This document shows positions 1 through 9,190 of a stretch of DNA of 64,000 nucleotides, one piece after another. Positions within the stretch are counted from its first letter, which is position 1, and the number at the start of each line of letters is the position of its first letter. Under the pieces are notes generated by a model that saw only the letters and a program-made list of their open reading frames with translations, was not told where the DNA came from and made no database searches. Both the position numbers and the translations under genes were made by a program. Source of the stretch: Shimia thalassica (lineage in GTDB: Bacteria; Pseudomonadota; Alphaproteobacteria; Rhodobacterales; Rhodobacteraceae); assembly GCF_001458215.1 (NCBI RefSeq), contig NZ_CYTW01000001.1, positions 1,674,001-1,738,000 on the forward strand, written 5' to 3'.

Positions 1-153
1 GAAGTCGGTTTTGCGTTTGTGAAACCGAAACTGCGCCACAGGTCCGGCCAGCGTCAAAAACCATTCAGGGTCATGGCCTTCGCATGCCAAAGGTGGCTCG
101 GCTTGGGCGGCACTCGCGGCCAGAGCGCATATGGCCCCAATTCGTTTAAGCAT
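1..153 (-). CDS. Secreted protein of unknown function, N-terminal part only (cut by window edge)
   Basis: An open frame starts at the ATG on the minus strand at 153 and runs off the left edge, giving 51 residues. It opens with a typical signal peptide (MLKRIGAICALAASAAQA, cleavage expected after AQA at residue 18) followed by EPPLACEGHDPEWFLTL. A good ribosome-binding site (GAGAGGA) lies just upstream of the start. The Cys-x-Gly-x-x-Pro-x-Trp pattern soon after the signal peptide recalls uncharacterised periplasmic proteins of the COG3650 type, but too little is visible to assign a family. It follows guaA on the same strand, separated by a terminator, so it is probably transcribed on its own. 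Function unknown. Confidence 0.6.
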   Translation of the reverse strand, partial: MLKRIGAICALAASAAQAEPPLACEGHDPEWFLTLAGPVAQFRFHKRKTDF

Positions 154-225
154 CTGACGTCCTCTCGCATTCTGTCTGTTGTCGCGGAAGGTGGCGCGAT
201 TTTCTAGACCTTTTTACGCGCGAAC

Positions 226-252
226 GAAAAACGCCACCCAATCGGGTGGCGC
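226..252 (-). terminator. Rho-independent terminator downstream of guaA
   Basis: A perfect 8-bp stem (CGCCACCC at 232-239 with GGGTGGCG at 244-251) and a 4-nt loop. On the minus strand it is followed by a run of T, as expected for an intrinsic terminator ending guaA. Confidence 0.8.
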
Positions 253-263
253 GTTTCTCTGGA

Positions 264-1823
264 CTATTCCCACTCAATCGTGCCCGGAGGCTTTGATGTG
301 ATGTCATAGGTGCAGCGGTTGATGCCTTTGACCTCGTTGATGATCCGCGTGGCGGTTTCGCCAAGGAACTCGTGGGTGAAGGGGTAGTAATCCGCCGTCA
401 TGCCATCAACCGAAGTTACGGCGCGCAGGGCGCAGGCATAGTCATATGTGCGGCCATCACCCATCACGCCAACCGTGCGCACCGGAAGAATCGCAACAAA
501 GGCCTGCCAGATTTCGTCATAAAGACCATGCTTGCGAATTTGGTCGATATAGATCGCATCCGCTTCGCGCAGGATTTCCAGCTTGGCGCGGGTGATCTCA
601 CCGGGGCAACGGATGGCAAGACCCGGTCCGGGGAAGGGATGGCGTCCGATAAAGCTGGCCGGAAGGCCAAGTTCGTGGCCAAGGGCGCGGACCTCGTCTT
701 TGAACAGTTCGCGCAATGGTTCAACCAGTTTCAGACCCATCTTCTCGGGCAGGCCGCCCACGTTGTGGTGCGATTTGATCGTGACCGAAGGACCGCCCGA
801 GAACGAGACCGACTCGATCACGTCAGGATAAAGGGTGCCTTGGGCCAGGTATTCCGCGCCATCAATTTCGTCGGCGTATTTCTGGAACACGTCGATAAAC
901 AGCTTGCCAATGATTTTGCGCTTGGTTTCGGGATCGCTTTGCCCCTCGAGTTCACCAAGGAACAAATCGGATTCATCAGCGTGGATGACATGAAGGTTCA
1001 TGTTGTCGCGGAACATGCCGACGACTTCTTTGGCTTCGTCCTTGCGCAATAGGCCGTGGTCCACGAACACACAAGTCAGCTGATCGCCGATGGCTTCGTG
1101 CAGAAGGGCCGCCGCAACGGACGAGTCGACCCCGCCGGACAGGGCACAGATGACTTTCTTGTCGCCAACCTGTTCCTTGAGTTTGCTGATCATCTCCTCG
1201 CGATAGGCACCCATGGTCCAATCGCCCGCAAACCCTGCCAGTTTGACGAATTGTTCATACAGTTTCGCCCCGTTCGGGGTGTGGTGCACCTCGGGATGGA
1301 ACTGTACGGCATAGAAGTGGCGTTTTGTGTCCGCCGTGATCGCATAAGGTGCGTTGGGCGAGGTGCCATAGACCTCAAAGCCCGGTGCAATTTCCGAAAC
1401 GTGATCGCCGTGGCTCATCCAGACCTGCTCGTCGCCGTCCTGATACCAGCCTTCCAGCAGATCAAGTTTTTGCGTCTCGGTCACATAGGCACGACCGAAT
1501 TCTGCGGTGCCGTGGCCTGATTCCACTTTGCCACCCAGTTGATGCATCATGACCTGCTGGCCATAGCAAATCCCGAGGATCGGCACGCCATAGTCAAAAA
1601 TCTCTTGGGGCACGCGCGGAGAACCGTCGCGGGTCACGCTATCGGGGCCACCGGAAAAGATGATCGCCTTGGGCGCCATCGCGTTCACCATATCCATGGT
1701 GACGTTCTGGTAGGGGTGGATTTCGCAATAGACGTTCAGCTCGCGCAGGCGGCGCGCAATCAGCTGCGTGACCTGACTGCCGAAGTCGATGATAAGAAGG
1801 CGGGCATGGGATTTATCAGACAT
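264..1823 (-). CDS. guaA: GMP synthase (glutamine-hydrolysing)
   Basis: Converts XMP to GMP using ATP and glutamine-derived ammonia, the last step of guanine nucleotide synthesis in the cytosol. At 519 residues it is of normal family length. The N-terminal class I glutamine amidotransferase domain shows the catalytic triad: Cys86 in ILGICYGQQ, and His176 and Glu178 in FHPEVHH. The ATP-pyrophosphatase P-loop SGGVDSS is at residues 229-235, followed by the C-terminal dimerisation domain ending in PPGTIEWE. The gene stands alone: a terminator lies just downstream, and the ArsR gene is divergent. Identification is secure. Confidence 0.98.
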   Translation of the reverse strand: MSDKSHARLLIIDFGSQVTQLIARRLRELNVYCEIHPYQNVTMDMVNAMAPKAIIFSGGPDSVTRDGSPRVPQEIFDYGVPILGICYGQQVMMHQLGGKVESGHGTAEFGRAYVTETQKLDLLEGWYQDGDEQVWMSHGDHVSEIAPGFEVYGTSPNAPYAITADTKRHFYAVQFHPEVHHTPNGAKLYEQFVKLAGFAGDWTMGAYREEMISKLKEQVGDKKVICALSGGVDSSVAAALLHEAIGDQLTCVFVDHGLLRKDEAKEVVGMFRDNMNLHVIHADESDLFLGELEGQSDPETKRKIIGKLFIDVFQKYADEIDGAEYLAQGTLYPDVIESVSFSGGPSVTIKSHHNVGGLPEKMGLKLVEPLRELFKDEVRALGHELGLPASFIGRHPFPGPGLAIRCPGEITRAKLEILREADAIYIDQIRKHGLYDEIWQAFVAILPVRTVGVMGDGRTYDYACALRAVTSVDGMTADYYPFTHEFLGETATRIINEVKGINRCTYDITSKPPGTIEWE

Positions 1824-1952
1824 GTCTGCCGCATAAGGAAAAGGGGGCGTTTTCGCAAGTGGCGTTTGTTCGAATTTGCTTGCGATTTGCCGATTCCAAG
1901 CCCCGCCGCCCAGAGCCGCATCGCCGGTATTGCCCTGTTGGGTAGGCGGGGG

Positions 1953-1988
1953 TTGTTTATCACCTGTATATCGGTATATTTCGATATA
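1953..1988 (+). promoter_or_regulatory. Promoter and operator-like palindrome of the arsR-type gene
   Basis: TTGTTT (1953-1958) and TATATT (1975-1980) form a sigma70-like -35/-10 pair with 16-bp spacing. An inverted repeat TATATCG (1967-1973) / CGATATA (1982-1988) with an 8-bp spacer spans the -10 element and ends on the A of the start codon. This suits autorepression by the ArsR-family product. There is no Shine-Dalgarno sequence, and transcription would be expected to start at or next to the ATG, so the mRNA may be leaderless. Positions are read by eye. Confidence 0.5.
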
Positions 1989-2296
1989 TGGACATTGAAC
2001 AAGCCTTATCCGCCCTGAACAACCCGATACGCCGCCAAATTCTGGAATGGCTCAAGGATCGGTCCAATTTTCCGCCTGCCTTGCCGGAACATGAAGATCT
2101 GGATGGGGTGTGCGTTGGCTATATCCAGGAAAAGGCCGGTTTGTCCCAGTCCACGATCTCGAACTATATGGGTTTGTTGAAAAAAGCCGGATTTGTTCTG
2201 TCCGAACGGCATGGGCAGTGGACGTTCTATCGACGTGACGAGGCGGGCATACAATCGTTCTGCACGGCCTTTGAACAAGAGTTGCTTCGGAAATAA
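1988..2296 (+). CDS. ArsR-family winged-helix transcriptional repressor
   Basis: A 102-residue protein with the compact ArsR/SmtB fold. It opens with the characteristic [14 protein letters not shown] helix, has a recognition helix at about 47-65 ([21 protein letters not shown]) and a beta-wing ([15 protein letters not shown]). I see none of the Cys/His metal-site motifs that define ArsR or SmtB sensors. There is a Cys at about residue 37 (DGVCVGYI), which could serve redox or small-molecule sensing, but that is inference. The next gene on the same strand is an Old Yellow Enzyme, the obvious regulatory target. A palindrome overlaps its own start codon, pointing to autoregulation. Confidence 0.85.
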   Translation: MDIEQALSALNNPIRRQILEWLKDRSNFPPALPEHEDLDGVCVGYIQEKAGLSQSTISNYMGLLKKAGFVLSERHGQWTFYRRDEAGIQSFCTAFEQELLRK

Positions 2297-2368
2297 ACGC
2301 AAGCAGGGCAATGGGTGTTGACCCAAAGAAAACTGGATATCGAAATATTGCGAAATGGGGGTGGGGTA

Positions 2369-3580
2369 ATGACTGTATCAGAAGAAACAGGGGCAGGGGT
2401 GCTTGGGCGGCCTTTGGCACTGCCATGTGGTCTGGTGTTGAAGAACCGGATCATCAAATCGGCCATGTCGGACTCTCTTGGTGATGGCCAAGGCAATGCA
2501 ACGCCCGCGCAAGCGCGCCTTTACGAGCGATGGGCCGAAGGCGGTGTTGCGCTGTCATTGATCGGAGAAGTACAGGCAGACCCGCGGTATCCGGAAAAGC
2601 CCGGCAATCTTGTGCTAGGGCCTGATACGGACAGGGCCGCCCTGCGCAATTTGGCGCTTAAGGGACAGGTCAACACTGCCCATCTTTGGCCGCAGCTTGG
2701 CCATGCGGGGGCGTTGTCTTATGCGCCCATCAGCGCGCCCAAAGGCCCATCAGCATTAGATCTGGATGGGCTGCACTGCGTCGGATTTTCGGTCGAGGAT
2801 ATCGAGGCCCTGCCGGCGCAATATGCGCGCGCTGCGAAAATCGCGGTCGAGGCCGGATTTAAAGGTGTTCAGATTCACGCAGGGCACGGGTTCTTGCTCA
2901 GCCAGTTCTTGTCACCTTTGTTTAATCATCGAACCGATTGTTATGGCGGGGAAATCGGCAACCGGTTTCGTCTCATCGGCATGATCATTGATGCCGTTCG
3001 ACAGGCTGTTGGCGCTCGTGTGGCGGTCGGGATCAAGATGAACGCCACGGATCAGCTTGAGGGGGGATTGACCCAAGAGGATGCCCTCGAGGTGGTGCGT
3101 TTGCTGGATCAGACGTCTGTGGATCTGATCGAGGTCAGTGGCGGCACATATTTTCCGGGCGCGCCCTCCAGTTCCGACAGCACATCGGGGACCGGCCCAT
3201 ATTTTCTGGAGTTTTGCAAAACCGCAAGGAAAGCGACTAAAATTCCGCTTTGCGTTACCGGTGGTTTCAAGACCCGCATGCAGGCCGTTGCCGCTCTGAC
3301 AAGTGGTGATGTTGATGCAGTTGGCATCGCACGTGGGCTTGTTGTCATGCCGGATCTGGCTGCGCATTGGGTGGCGGGAAACGGTCCTGATCCGTCCTTT
3401 CCGCGATTTAGCCAAACCGTTCCCGGTGGGGTGACGGCCTGGTATTCGATGCGGCTTACGGCAATATCGGAAGACCGCGAAGATCACTTTGATTTGGACT
3501 TGTCCGAGGCTTTGCAGGTGTACGACGCACGCGATCAGGCCCGATGTCACCTTTGGAATGCACGTTTTCAATCGTCATGA
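2369..3580 (+). CDS. NADH:flavin oxidoreductase, Old Yellow Enzyme family
   Basis: A 403-residue FMN-binding TIM-barrel enzyme that should reduce an activated alkene or other electrophile with NAD(P)H. The family signature HAGHG followed by LLSQFLSP and YGG lies at residues 170-194, with GHAG in the substrate/FMN region near 111-114 and the late FMN-phosphate segment VDAVGIARGLV. There is no C-terminal FeS/FAD half, so this is the short OYE type and not a 2,4-dienoyl-CoA reductase. I chose the ATG at 2369 because a GTG at 2315 would add a non-conserved tail, while a purine-rich GGGGTGGGG precedes 2369. It lies 72 bp behind the ArsR gene and is probably co-transcribed. The substrate cannot be told from sequence. 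Confidence 0.85.
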   Translation: MTVSEETGAGVLGRPLALPCGLVLKNRIIKSAMSDSLGDGQGNATPAQARLYERWAEGGVALSLIGEVQADPRYPEKPGNLVLGPDTDRAALRNLALKGQVNTAHLWPQLGHAGALSYAPISAPKGPSALDLDGLHCVGFSVEDIEALPAQYARAAKIAVEAGFKGVQIHAGHGFLLSQFLSPLFNHRTDCYGGEIGNRFRLIGMIIDAVRQAVGARVAVGIKMNATDQLEGGLTQEDALEVVRLLDQTSVDLIEVSGGTYFPGAPSSSDSTSGTGPYFLEFCKTARKATKIPLCVTGGFKTRMQAVAALTSGDVDAVGIARGLVVMPDLAAHWVAGNGPDPSFPRFSQTVPGGVTAWYSMRLTAISEDREDHFDLDLSEALQVYDARDQARCHLWNARFQSS

Positions 3581-3757
3581 TCGGGGAAATCCCAGAGGGA
3601 TGGAGGGCCGGTTTTAGGTCAATAAACGCTTCAAACTGTGCTGAAAGCGGATGGAATGTCGCTTTTCAACCTCAATGGCCGTTATCCTTCGTCGCCGCTT
3701 TGTTTCTGCGTCCTAAAACCAAAAGAGAAACGCAACGCCTTTGGGTGAGGAATTGAG

Positions 3758-5302
3758 ATGACAGAAGCCAGAACGCGCCGTCGGACTCGTGGAGGCGGGG
3801 GGGCTGCCCGCCGCGCTGAACGGGGAGCCGTGTCTTTCGAAACTGCAAAGTACATCGAACGTAATATCCCGAATTTCGAGGTTCTTAACGAAGAAGCGCT
3901 CGAGATCATCGAATACAATGCCGAAACCATTCTGGAAGAGGTTGGCGTCAATTTCGTGGATAATCCGGCAGCTTTGGAACGGTGGCGGAACGCCGGTGCC
4001 GATGTCAGAGGCGAACGCGTCCACATTCCACGTGGTCTGGCACGCGAGTTGATCAAAACCGCGCCGTCGCAATTCACCCAACACGCGCGCAATCCTGAAC
4101 GCTCTGTCGAAATTGGCGGACGTAACCTTGTTTTGGCGCCTGTTTATGGCCCTCCTTTTGTGCGCGACGCAAAGGGTGGACGTCGCTACGCGACAATGGG
4201 TGATTTCAACAAGTTCGTGAAACTGGCCTATATGTCAAAGTGGTTGCACCACTCGGGCGGCACAGTGTGCGAACCGACCGACATTCCGGTGAACAAGCGC
4301 CACCTCGACATGCTGCTGGCGCATATGACCCTGTCTGACAAACCCTTTATGGGCTCGGTAACAGAACCAAGCCGCGCGCAGGATTCGGTCGAGATGTGCG
4401 AAATCCTGTTTGGTAAGGATTTTGTTCAGCAGAACACCGTGATGACCTCCTTGACCAACATCAACTCGCCAATGACGTTTGATGATGTGATGATGGGATC
4501 ACTGGAAGTCTACGCCCAGAACAATCAGGCCTGCATCATTTCGCCCTTTATTGTCGGTGGCGCGATGGCCCCCGTTTCTGTGGCCGGCACATTGACACAG
4601 GTCTTGGCCGAAGTTCTGGCAGGCGTTGCCTATAGCCAGCTCGTGCGTCCCGGCGCCCCTGCCATCTTTGGTGCCTTTGTGTCTTCGATCGACATGAACT
4701 CGGGCGCGCCAACCTTTGGCACGCCAGAAGCCTCGCTTGTGACCTATGGCGCGGGTCAGCTGGCACGACGTCTGAAACTGCCATTCCGGTCATCAGGATC
4801 GTTCTGTGGCTCAAAGCTACCGGATGCGCAGGCGGCATATGAAACCGCAAACTCGTTGAACATGGGTCTGATGTCCGGTGTGAACTTCATGTTGCACTCG
4901 TGCGGATGGCTTGAAGGTGGTCTTGTGGCCGACTTTGAAAAATTCGTGATGGATGCCGACCAGCTGGGCACCCTGCATGCGATGGCCAAAGGTGTGCCGG
5001 TCGATGCGGACTCTCAGGCGATGGATGCCATTCGCGAAGTGGGACCGGGCGGGCACTATCTTGGGTGTGCTCACACGCAGGCACATTTCAAAACGGCGTT
5101 CTGGAAATCCGATCTGTTGGATTACAAGCCGTTTGAGACATGGGAAGAAGAGGGCGCGCGCGACACCTATCAATTGGCCACCAACCGTGTGGACCAATTG
5201 CTGGGCACCTACCAAAAGCCTGCTCTTGATCCCGCAATCGAAGACGCTCTGAACGCCTATGTCGCTCAGAAAAAGGAATCCATGCCCGATTCATTTATGT
5301 AA
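3758..5302 (+). CDS. Trimethylamine methyltransferase (MttB) family protein, non-pyrrolysine type
   Basis: 514 residues. The MttB superfamily moves a methyl group from a quaternary or tertiary amine to a partner corrinoid protein in the cytosol. It has a basic N-terminal tail (RTRRRTRGGGG), then a TIM-barrel with family-typical stretches such as SGSFCGSKLPDAQAAYE near 347-363 and SGVNFMLHSCGWLEGGL near 374-390. The frame has no internal amber codon, so unlike archaeal MttB it has no pyrrolysine; non-Pyl relatives such as MtgB act on glycine betaine and similar quaternary amines. The true substrate is unknown. A GAGGAA ribosome-binding site precedes the ATG. No corrinoid protein is adjacent; one is encoded at 47.9-48.6 kb. 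The stop overlaps the convergent DUF6477 gene by 8 bp. Confidence 0.85.
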   Translation: MTEARTRRRTRGGGGAARRAERGAVSFETAKYIERNIPNFEVLNEEALEIIEYNAETILEEVGVNFVDNPAALERWRNAGADVRGERVHIPRGLARELIKTAPSQFTQHARNPERSVEIGGRNLVLAPVYGPPFVRDAKGGRRYATMGDFNKFVKLAYMSKWLHHSGGTVCEPTDIPVNKRHLDMLLAHMTLSDKPFMGSVTEPSRAQDSVEMCEILFGKDFVQQNTVMTSLTNINSPMTFDDVMMGSLEVYAQNNQACIISPFIVGGAMAPVSVAGTLTQVLAEVLAGVAYSQLVRPGAPAIFGAFVSSIDMNSGAPTFGTPEASLVTYGAGQLARRLKLPFRSSGSFCGSKLPDAQAAYETANSLNMGLMSGVNFMLHSCGWLEGGLVADFEKFVMDADQLGTLHAMAKGVPVDADSQAMDAIREVGPGGHYLGCAHTQAHFKTAFWKSDLLDYKPFETWEEEGARDTYQLATNRVDQLLGTYQKPALDPAIEDALNAYVAQKKESMPDSFM

Positions 5303-5600
5303 TCTGGCCGGCTTCATGGCGCGAGGCGCGTAGAATGCGTGCCTCGCCCAGTATTGCGATCAATACATCCACATGCGCGACCAGATTGTATTCGGCCTCG
5401 CCGCCAAGACGTCGCGCATTTTCCATCGCTTCTATCTCCATCAGCTTGAATAAAGATGCCCCGCTTCTTGGCAGTGCTCCGGATTTGATATGCCGGGGCA
5501 AGTCGCGCTCGCGTCGATAGTTGTCAACGCCATGACGGGCTGCGCGGATCAAAAGACGTGGGCGGCGCAGATCCTGCAATTGGTTCAGAATATCTTTCAT
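5295..5600 (-). CDS. DUF6477 family protein
   Basis: A 101-residue soluble, charged protein with no signal or membrane segment. The sequence (LRRPRLLIRAARHGVDNYRR, then LPRSGASLFKLMEIEAMENARR and ending HVDVLIAILGEARILRA) matches what I recall of DUF6477, a small family seen mainly in Rhodobacteraceae. GAGG lies upstream of the ATG. It is divergent from the DUF6456/HTH gene, a pairing worth noting because both families are lineage-restricted. Its function is unknown; predicted helical throughout. Confidence 0.75.
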   Translation of the reverse strand: MKDILNQLQDLRRPRLLIRAARHGVDNYRRERDLPRHIKSGALPRSGASLFKLMEIEAMENARRLGGEAEYNLVAHVDVLIAILGEARILRASRHEAGQIT

Positions 5601-5832
5601 TTTACAAACCTCGCTTGATTGACGCGATTTTTATCGCACAACCTAAAAGGGTGTTGCGTGTGCGCCACTTTACCCGCGCGCTAGATTTTGCAACTGTTCA
5701 TGATTTGGAAACAATGATGGGATTGTCGCGGGAATATTAACAGCTGGGTAACAAATCCCGTCTAATTTGATGAAAATTTGTGGAAATCCGAACCTCTCTG
5801 TTCGGGGTTCGCAGGCAGGCGGAGGGCACAGA

Positions 5833-6936
5833 ATGACCCCTGACATGCAGCAGAGGCTATTGCCGACGTGGGTGCCGGATTCAGTGGTGCATTACCTTGC
5901 CCACACTGAAGGCGGTCAGTCTATTCGTGAAATCGCGCGGGATTCCGCGTGTCACGCATCTACGGTCCTTCGTCAAATTCGCAAACTGGAAACGCGTCGG
6001 GATGATCCACTTGTCGATCACGCATTGGACCGTCTTTCCAGCAACTATGTATCCCAGCCAAGCCCTCGTAAGATCAAGGAGACCCGACAGATGGCATCGG
6101 CACACAAAACAGAAATGCTTCCCGAAGATCAAATCCTGGATCAGGAGGCGCATCGCATTCTGCGCCGCTTGTGTGAAACCGGCGCGGTTCTGGCCGTGGC
6201 GCGAGACATGGAAAAGGCCGTTGTGGTCCGTGAATGCGAAGGGGCAACGGCGCGCACCGCCGTGGTCGACAAAGAAATCGCACAAGCCATGGCGCTCAAA
6301 GACTGGATTGTCTGCCCCAATCCGGGCCGCATTTCACGATATGCCATCACGGCGACAGGGCGGGTGGCGTTGAACCAGATGATCGCCCGCATGGAAAACC
6401 AGGCGCAGGGTTTTGCCGAATCCCAAGCCGTTTTTGCCAACCCCCATTTGGGCGAGGCGATCGACGGCATGCCCGGCCGATCCATGGCAGGGCGGTTTTC
6501 AGCAGCAGACAGCCCGCTTGTGGCGCTGGCCCGCCGCCGTGACAAAGACGGAAGTAAATTTCTAAGCGAAACCCTTGTTGCGGCGGGCGAGCGGCTCCGG
6601 GAAGATTATGAAATTGCACAAATGAATTCCGGCCCGTCACCGAATTGGGACAGTTTCCTGCAAGGCAACGCGGGATGGCAGTATGTGCCGGATTCGGGCG
6701 TCAGCGGCGTCAGTGGCGCGGCACGAAAACGTCTGGCGGATGCCTTGTCGGAACTCGGTGAAGGGCTGGCGGATGTCACATTGCGCTGTTGCTGTTTTCT
6801 GGAAGGTTTGGAAACCGCCGAAAAGCACCTGGGATGGTCCGCACGGTCGGGGAAAATTGTCCTCAGGATCGCGTTAATAAGGTTGAATGAATATTATCGT
6901 TCACAAGCAGGGGCTGTAGAGCATATGATAGGTTAG
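5833..6936 (+). CDS. Helix-turn-helix protein with C-terminal DUF6456 domain
   Basis: A 367-residue cytosolic protein. The N-terminus (about 20-55) contains an HTH-like segment, SIREIARDSACHASTVLRQIRKLE, resembling the recognition helices of replication- or transcription-type DNA-binding proteins. The C-terminal half from about residue 200 holds the DUF6456 region, including ARRRDKDGSKFLSETLVAAGERLREDYE and the closing LRCCCFLEGLETAEKHLGWSARSGKIVLRIAL. I chose the ATG at 5833 because GGAGGG sits 6 bp upstream; an upstream in-frame ATG (5767) lacks such a site. Probably a DNA-binding regulator limited to Rhodobacteraceae, with targets unknown. A terminator follows at 6986-7022. Confidence 0.75.
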   Translation: MTPDMQQRLLPTWVPDSVVHYLAHTEGGQSIREIARDSACHASTVLRQIRKLETRRDDPLVDHALDRLSSNYVSQPSPRKIKETRQMASAHKTEMLPEDQILDQEAHRILRRLCETGAVLAVARDMEKAVVVRECEGATARTAVVDKEIAQAMALKDWIVCPNPGRISRYAITATGRVALNQMIARMENQAQGFAESQAVFANPHLGEAIDGMPGRSMAGRFSAADSPLVALARRRDKDGSKFLSETLVAAGERLREDYEIAQMNSGPSPNWDSFLQGNAGWQYVPDSGVSGVSGAARKRLADALSELGEGLADVTLRCCCFLEGLETAEKHLGWSARSGKIVLRIALIRLNEYYRSQAGAVEHMIG

Positions 6937-6985
6937 GGCCCTCTGAAGGGTTTTCGCTTGAAGTTTTGAGCCAACAGCGAGCGAA

Positions 6986-7022
6986 GGGGCGGTGCGTTGA
7001 AACATACGCGCCGCCTTCTTTT
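6986..7022 (+). terminator. Rho-independent terminator after the DUF6456 gene
   Basis: A 10-bp stem with one G-T wobble: GGCGG-T-GCGT (6988-6997) pairs with ACGC-G-CCGCC (7006-7015), with an 8-nt loop, followed by TTCTTTTC. Confidence 0.65.
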
Positions 7023-7133
7023 CGAAATACTCCCGCCATTCATCAATGCCTGACGGCATAACTTCATGTTGGGCCAAGCCGCGCTTTGCGGGGCTGTCAT
7101 CACTCTACGGTGGGTATCGTTAAAGAAGTAGAA

Positions 7134-7168
7134 ACAAAAAAACGGCCCGCGCTGGACGCGCGGGCCGA
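7134..7168 (-). terminator. Rho-independent terminator downstream of the peroxiredoxin gene
   Basis: A GC-rich stem, GGCCCGCGC (7144-7152) with GCGCGGGCC (7158-7166), and a 5-nt loop. On the minus strand it is followed by seven T residues. A strong intrinsic terminator for the gene at 7191-7736. Confidence 0.9.
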
Positions 7169-7190
7169 AAATCGATCAAAGTCAGCCTGA

Positions 7191-7736
7191 TTAGGCGACT
7201 TCAGCCTTGGACGCCTTGAGGTGGTCCATCAGGTTTTCAGGAGAAGAAACGCCATAAGGGTCTTCGCCGTGGTTGTCTTCGAGGCCGGGCTCTTCGAACC
7301 ATGCTTCGATTACGCCATTGTTGACGATGGCGGCGTAACGCCACGAACGGTCACCAAAACCAAGGTTGTCTTTGGCGACCAGCATGCCGATCTTGCGAGT
7401 GAATTCACCAGAACCGTCTGGGATCACCGAGACGTTTTCAAGGTTTTGCGACTCGGCCCATTTGTTCATGACAAAGCTGTCATTGACGGACATGCAGTAG
7501 ATTGCATCGATGCCCATATCGCCAAATTCTGCGGCCATTTTTTCGAAACCGGGCAGTTGGTACGTAGAACAGGTTGGTGTGAACGCGCCGGGCAGCGAGA
7601 ACAGGATGACCCGTTTGTTCGCGAAATAGTCGTCCGAGGTCATATCCTGCCAGCGGAACGGGTTCGGGCCGCCAACTGCTTCGTCACGGACGCGTGTTTT
7701 AAAGGTCACTGCGGGGACTTTGATGCCTGCATGCAT
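7191..7736 (-). CDS. Peroxiredoxin, Prx5/type II family
   Basis: A 181-residue thiol peroxidase reducing hydrogen peroxide and organic hydroperoxides, expected in the cytosol. The peroxidatic Cys56 sits in PGAFTPTCS, the family signature; VNDSFVMNKWAES is the typical following helix. There is no fused glutaredoxin domain, so glutathione/glutaredoxin or thioredoxin would act in trans. I chose the ATG at 7736 because GAGGAA lies just upstream and family members start with similar sequence; an upstream ATG at 7775 would add 13 residues. Divergent from lipA, and ended by a strong terminator. Confidence 0.93.
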   Translation of the reverse strand: MHAGIKVPAVTFKTRVRDEAVGGPNPFRWQDMTSDDYFANKRVILFSLPGAFTPTCSTYQLPGFEKMAAEFGDMGIDAIYCMSVNDSFVMNKWAESQNLENVSVIPDGSGEFTRKIGMLVAKDNLGFGDRSWRYAAIVNNGVIEAWFEEPGLEDNHGEDPYGVSSPENLMDHLKASKAEVA

Positions 7737-7956
7737 GGGAGATTCCTCATCAGAAATTTTCAATCGAACAGGCACTTAAAATGATTCTAAGTTGGGTTCA
7801 ATGCGGCAGGTCAAGCGATTGGAAAAATTGCGATTGCGGGCGTGCCAATGGCGCAGAAACAGGCGCAATTGCATAGCGGCCATGCACTGCTGGTACTTAC
7901 TGTGCGAGCAGGTTATGCTTAGAAGACGGAAACCATGTTTACCCAAGGGAAAGACC

Positions 7957-8907
7957 GTGCGTGATCTGAAAGTCCCCGAACAGCGCCACCCCGAAAAGGC
8001 GCACCGACCCGACAACGCCCAGCCGCGCAAGCCAAGCTGGATTCGCGTCAAAGCCCCCACGGGCGACGGGTATAATGCCACGAAAAAGATCATGCGTGAC
8101 AACAAGCTGGTCACGGTTTGTGAAGAAGCGGGATGCCCAAACGCCGGCGAATGCTGGAGTCAGGGCCACGCGACCATGATGATCATGGGCGAAATCTGTA
8201 CCCGTGGATGTACCTTCTGTAATATTGCCACCGGCCGTCCCAACGCTCTGGACACGTTCGAGCCTGGCCGTGTTGCGGATGCGGTGCAAAAACTGGGCCT
8301 GAACCACGTGGTTATCACCTCTGTGGACCGCGATGATCTCGAGGATGGCGGGGCTGAGCATTTCGCCCAGACCATTCGCGCGGTGCGTCACCGCTCGCCC
8401 AAAACCACAATCGAAATCCTGACCCCTGACTTTCTAAAGTGCGACGACTCGGTGCTGAAAGTGGTGGTCGACGCCAAACCGGATGTGTTCAACCACAATC
8501 TGGAAACGGTGCCGGGCCTTTATCCCACTGTGCGCCCGGGCGCGCGGTATTTCCATTCGCTGCGTCTTTTACAGCGCGTGAAAGAGCTTGATCCCTCTAT
8601 TTTCACCAAGTCGGGCATTATGGTCGGTCTTGGAGAAGACCAGCAATCGGTCAAGCAGGTCATGGATGACATGCGGGCGGCGGACGTGGATTTCCTGACC
8701 ATCGGTCAGTATCTGCAACCAACGCCAAAACACCACGGTGTGGATCGTTTTGTGACGCCTGAAGAATTCGCGTCTTATGATAAGGCCGCCTATGGCAAGG
8801 GCTTCCTCATGGTCTCTGCCACACCACTGACCCGGTCGTCTTATCATGCGGGCGACGATTTCGCGAAACTGCGCAGCGCGCGCAACGCAAAGCTGGGACA
8901 GGCCTGA
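7957..8907 (+). CDS. lipA: Lipoyl synthase
   Basis: A radical-SAM enzyme that inserts two sulfurs into the octanoyl chain of lipoate-dependent proteins such as pyruvate dehydrogenase E2 and the glycine-cleavage H protein. It is 316 residues long. The auxiliary cluster cysteines are Cys55, Cys60 and Cys66 ([12 protein letters not shown]). The radical-SAM CxxxCxxC is Cys81, Cys85 and Cys88 (CTRGCTFC). The C-terminal RSSYHAGD supplies the conserved serine. The start is a GTG at 7957 preceded by AAGGGA; the longer frame from 7792 adds non-homologous residues. The start codon choice is by homology from memory. Confidence 0.97.
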   Translation: MRDLKVPEQRHPEKAHRPDNAQPRKPSWIRVKAPTGDGYNATKKIMRDNKLVTVCEEAGCPNAGECWSQGHATMMIMGEICTRGCTFCNIATGRPNALDTFEPGRVADAVQKLGLNHVVITSVDRDDLEDGGAEHFAQTIRAVRHRSPKTTIEILTPDFLKCDDSVLKVVVDAKPDVFNHNLETVPGLYPTVRPGARYFHSLRLLQRVKELDPSIFTKSGIMVGLGEDQQSVKQVMDDMRAADVDFLTIGQYLQPTPKHHGVDRFVTPEEFASYDKAAYGKGFLMVSATPLTRSSYHAGDDFAKLRSARNAKLGQA

Positions 8908-9112
8908 GCCTGCCCGACGAGGGCCATATAGTTTAGATGTTTGTTTGCGTCGCCAAGGGTGTCCAGTACACCTTTGGTTTCAATCGGCCTGTTGGGCTAC
9001 GCTCAAAGAATATTCCTTCAAAAGCGCGTGCGCCCCATGTTGTTGGGGACAAGCCAGTCCGGCCATCCGATCCACCGTTCGATGGCAAATAGAACAAAAC
9101 AAATCGCTATTA

Positions 9113-9142
9113 CTGAAAAAACGAAAATCACCATTTTTTCAG
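9113..9142. terminator. AT-rich inverted repeat between lipA and hpt, possible terminator
   Basis: A perfect 9-bp inverted repeat CTGAAAAAA (9113-9121) / TTTTTTCAG (9134-9142) with a 12-nt loop lies in the 283-bp gap between the convergent lipA and hpt. It is A/T-rich and symmetrical, so it could end transcription from either side, but the stem is weak. The rest of the gap (8908-9190) shows no gene I can support. Confidence 0.4.
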
Positions 9143-9190
9143 ATGGGGGATTACGCGCCCATCGGGACATGCGGATGAGGTGGCGAAAAC

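Noticed and set aside
3758-5302. Pyrrolysine use in the MttB-like gene
   Set aside because: The 514-codon frame is uninterrupted, with no in-frame TAG, and no pyl genes are present in the window.
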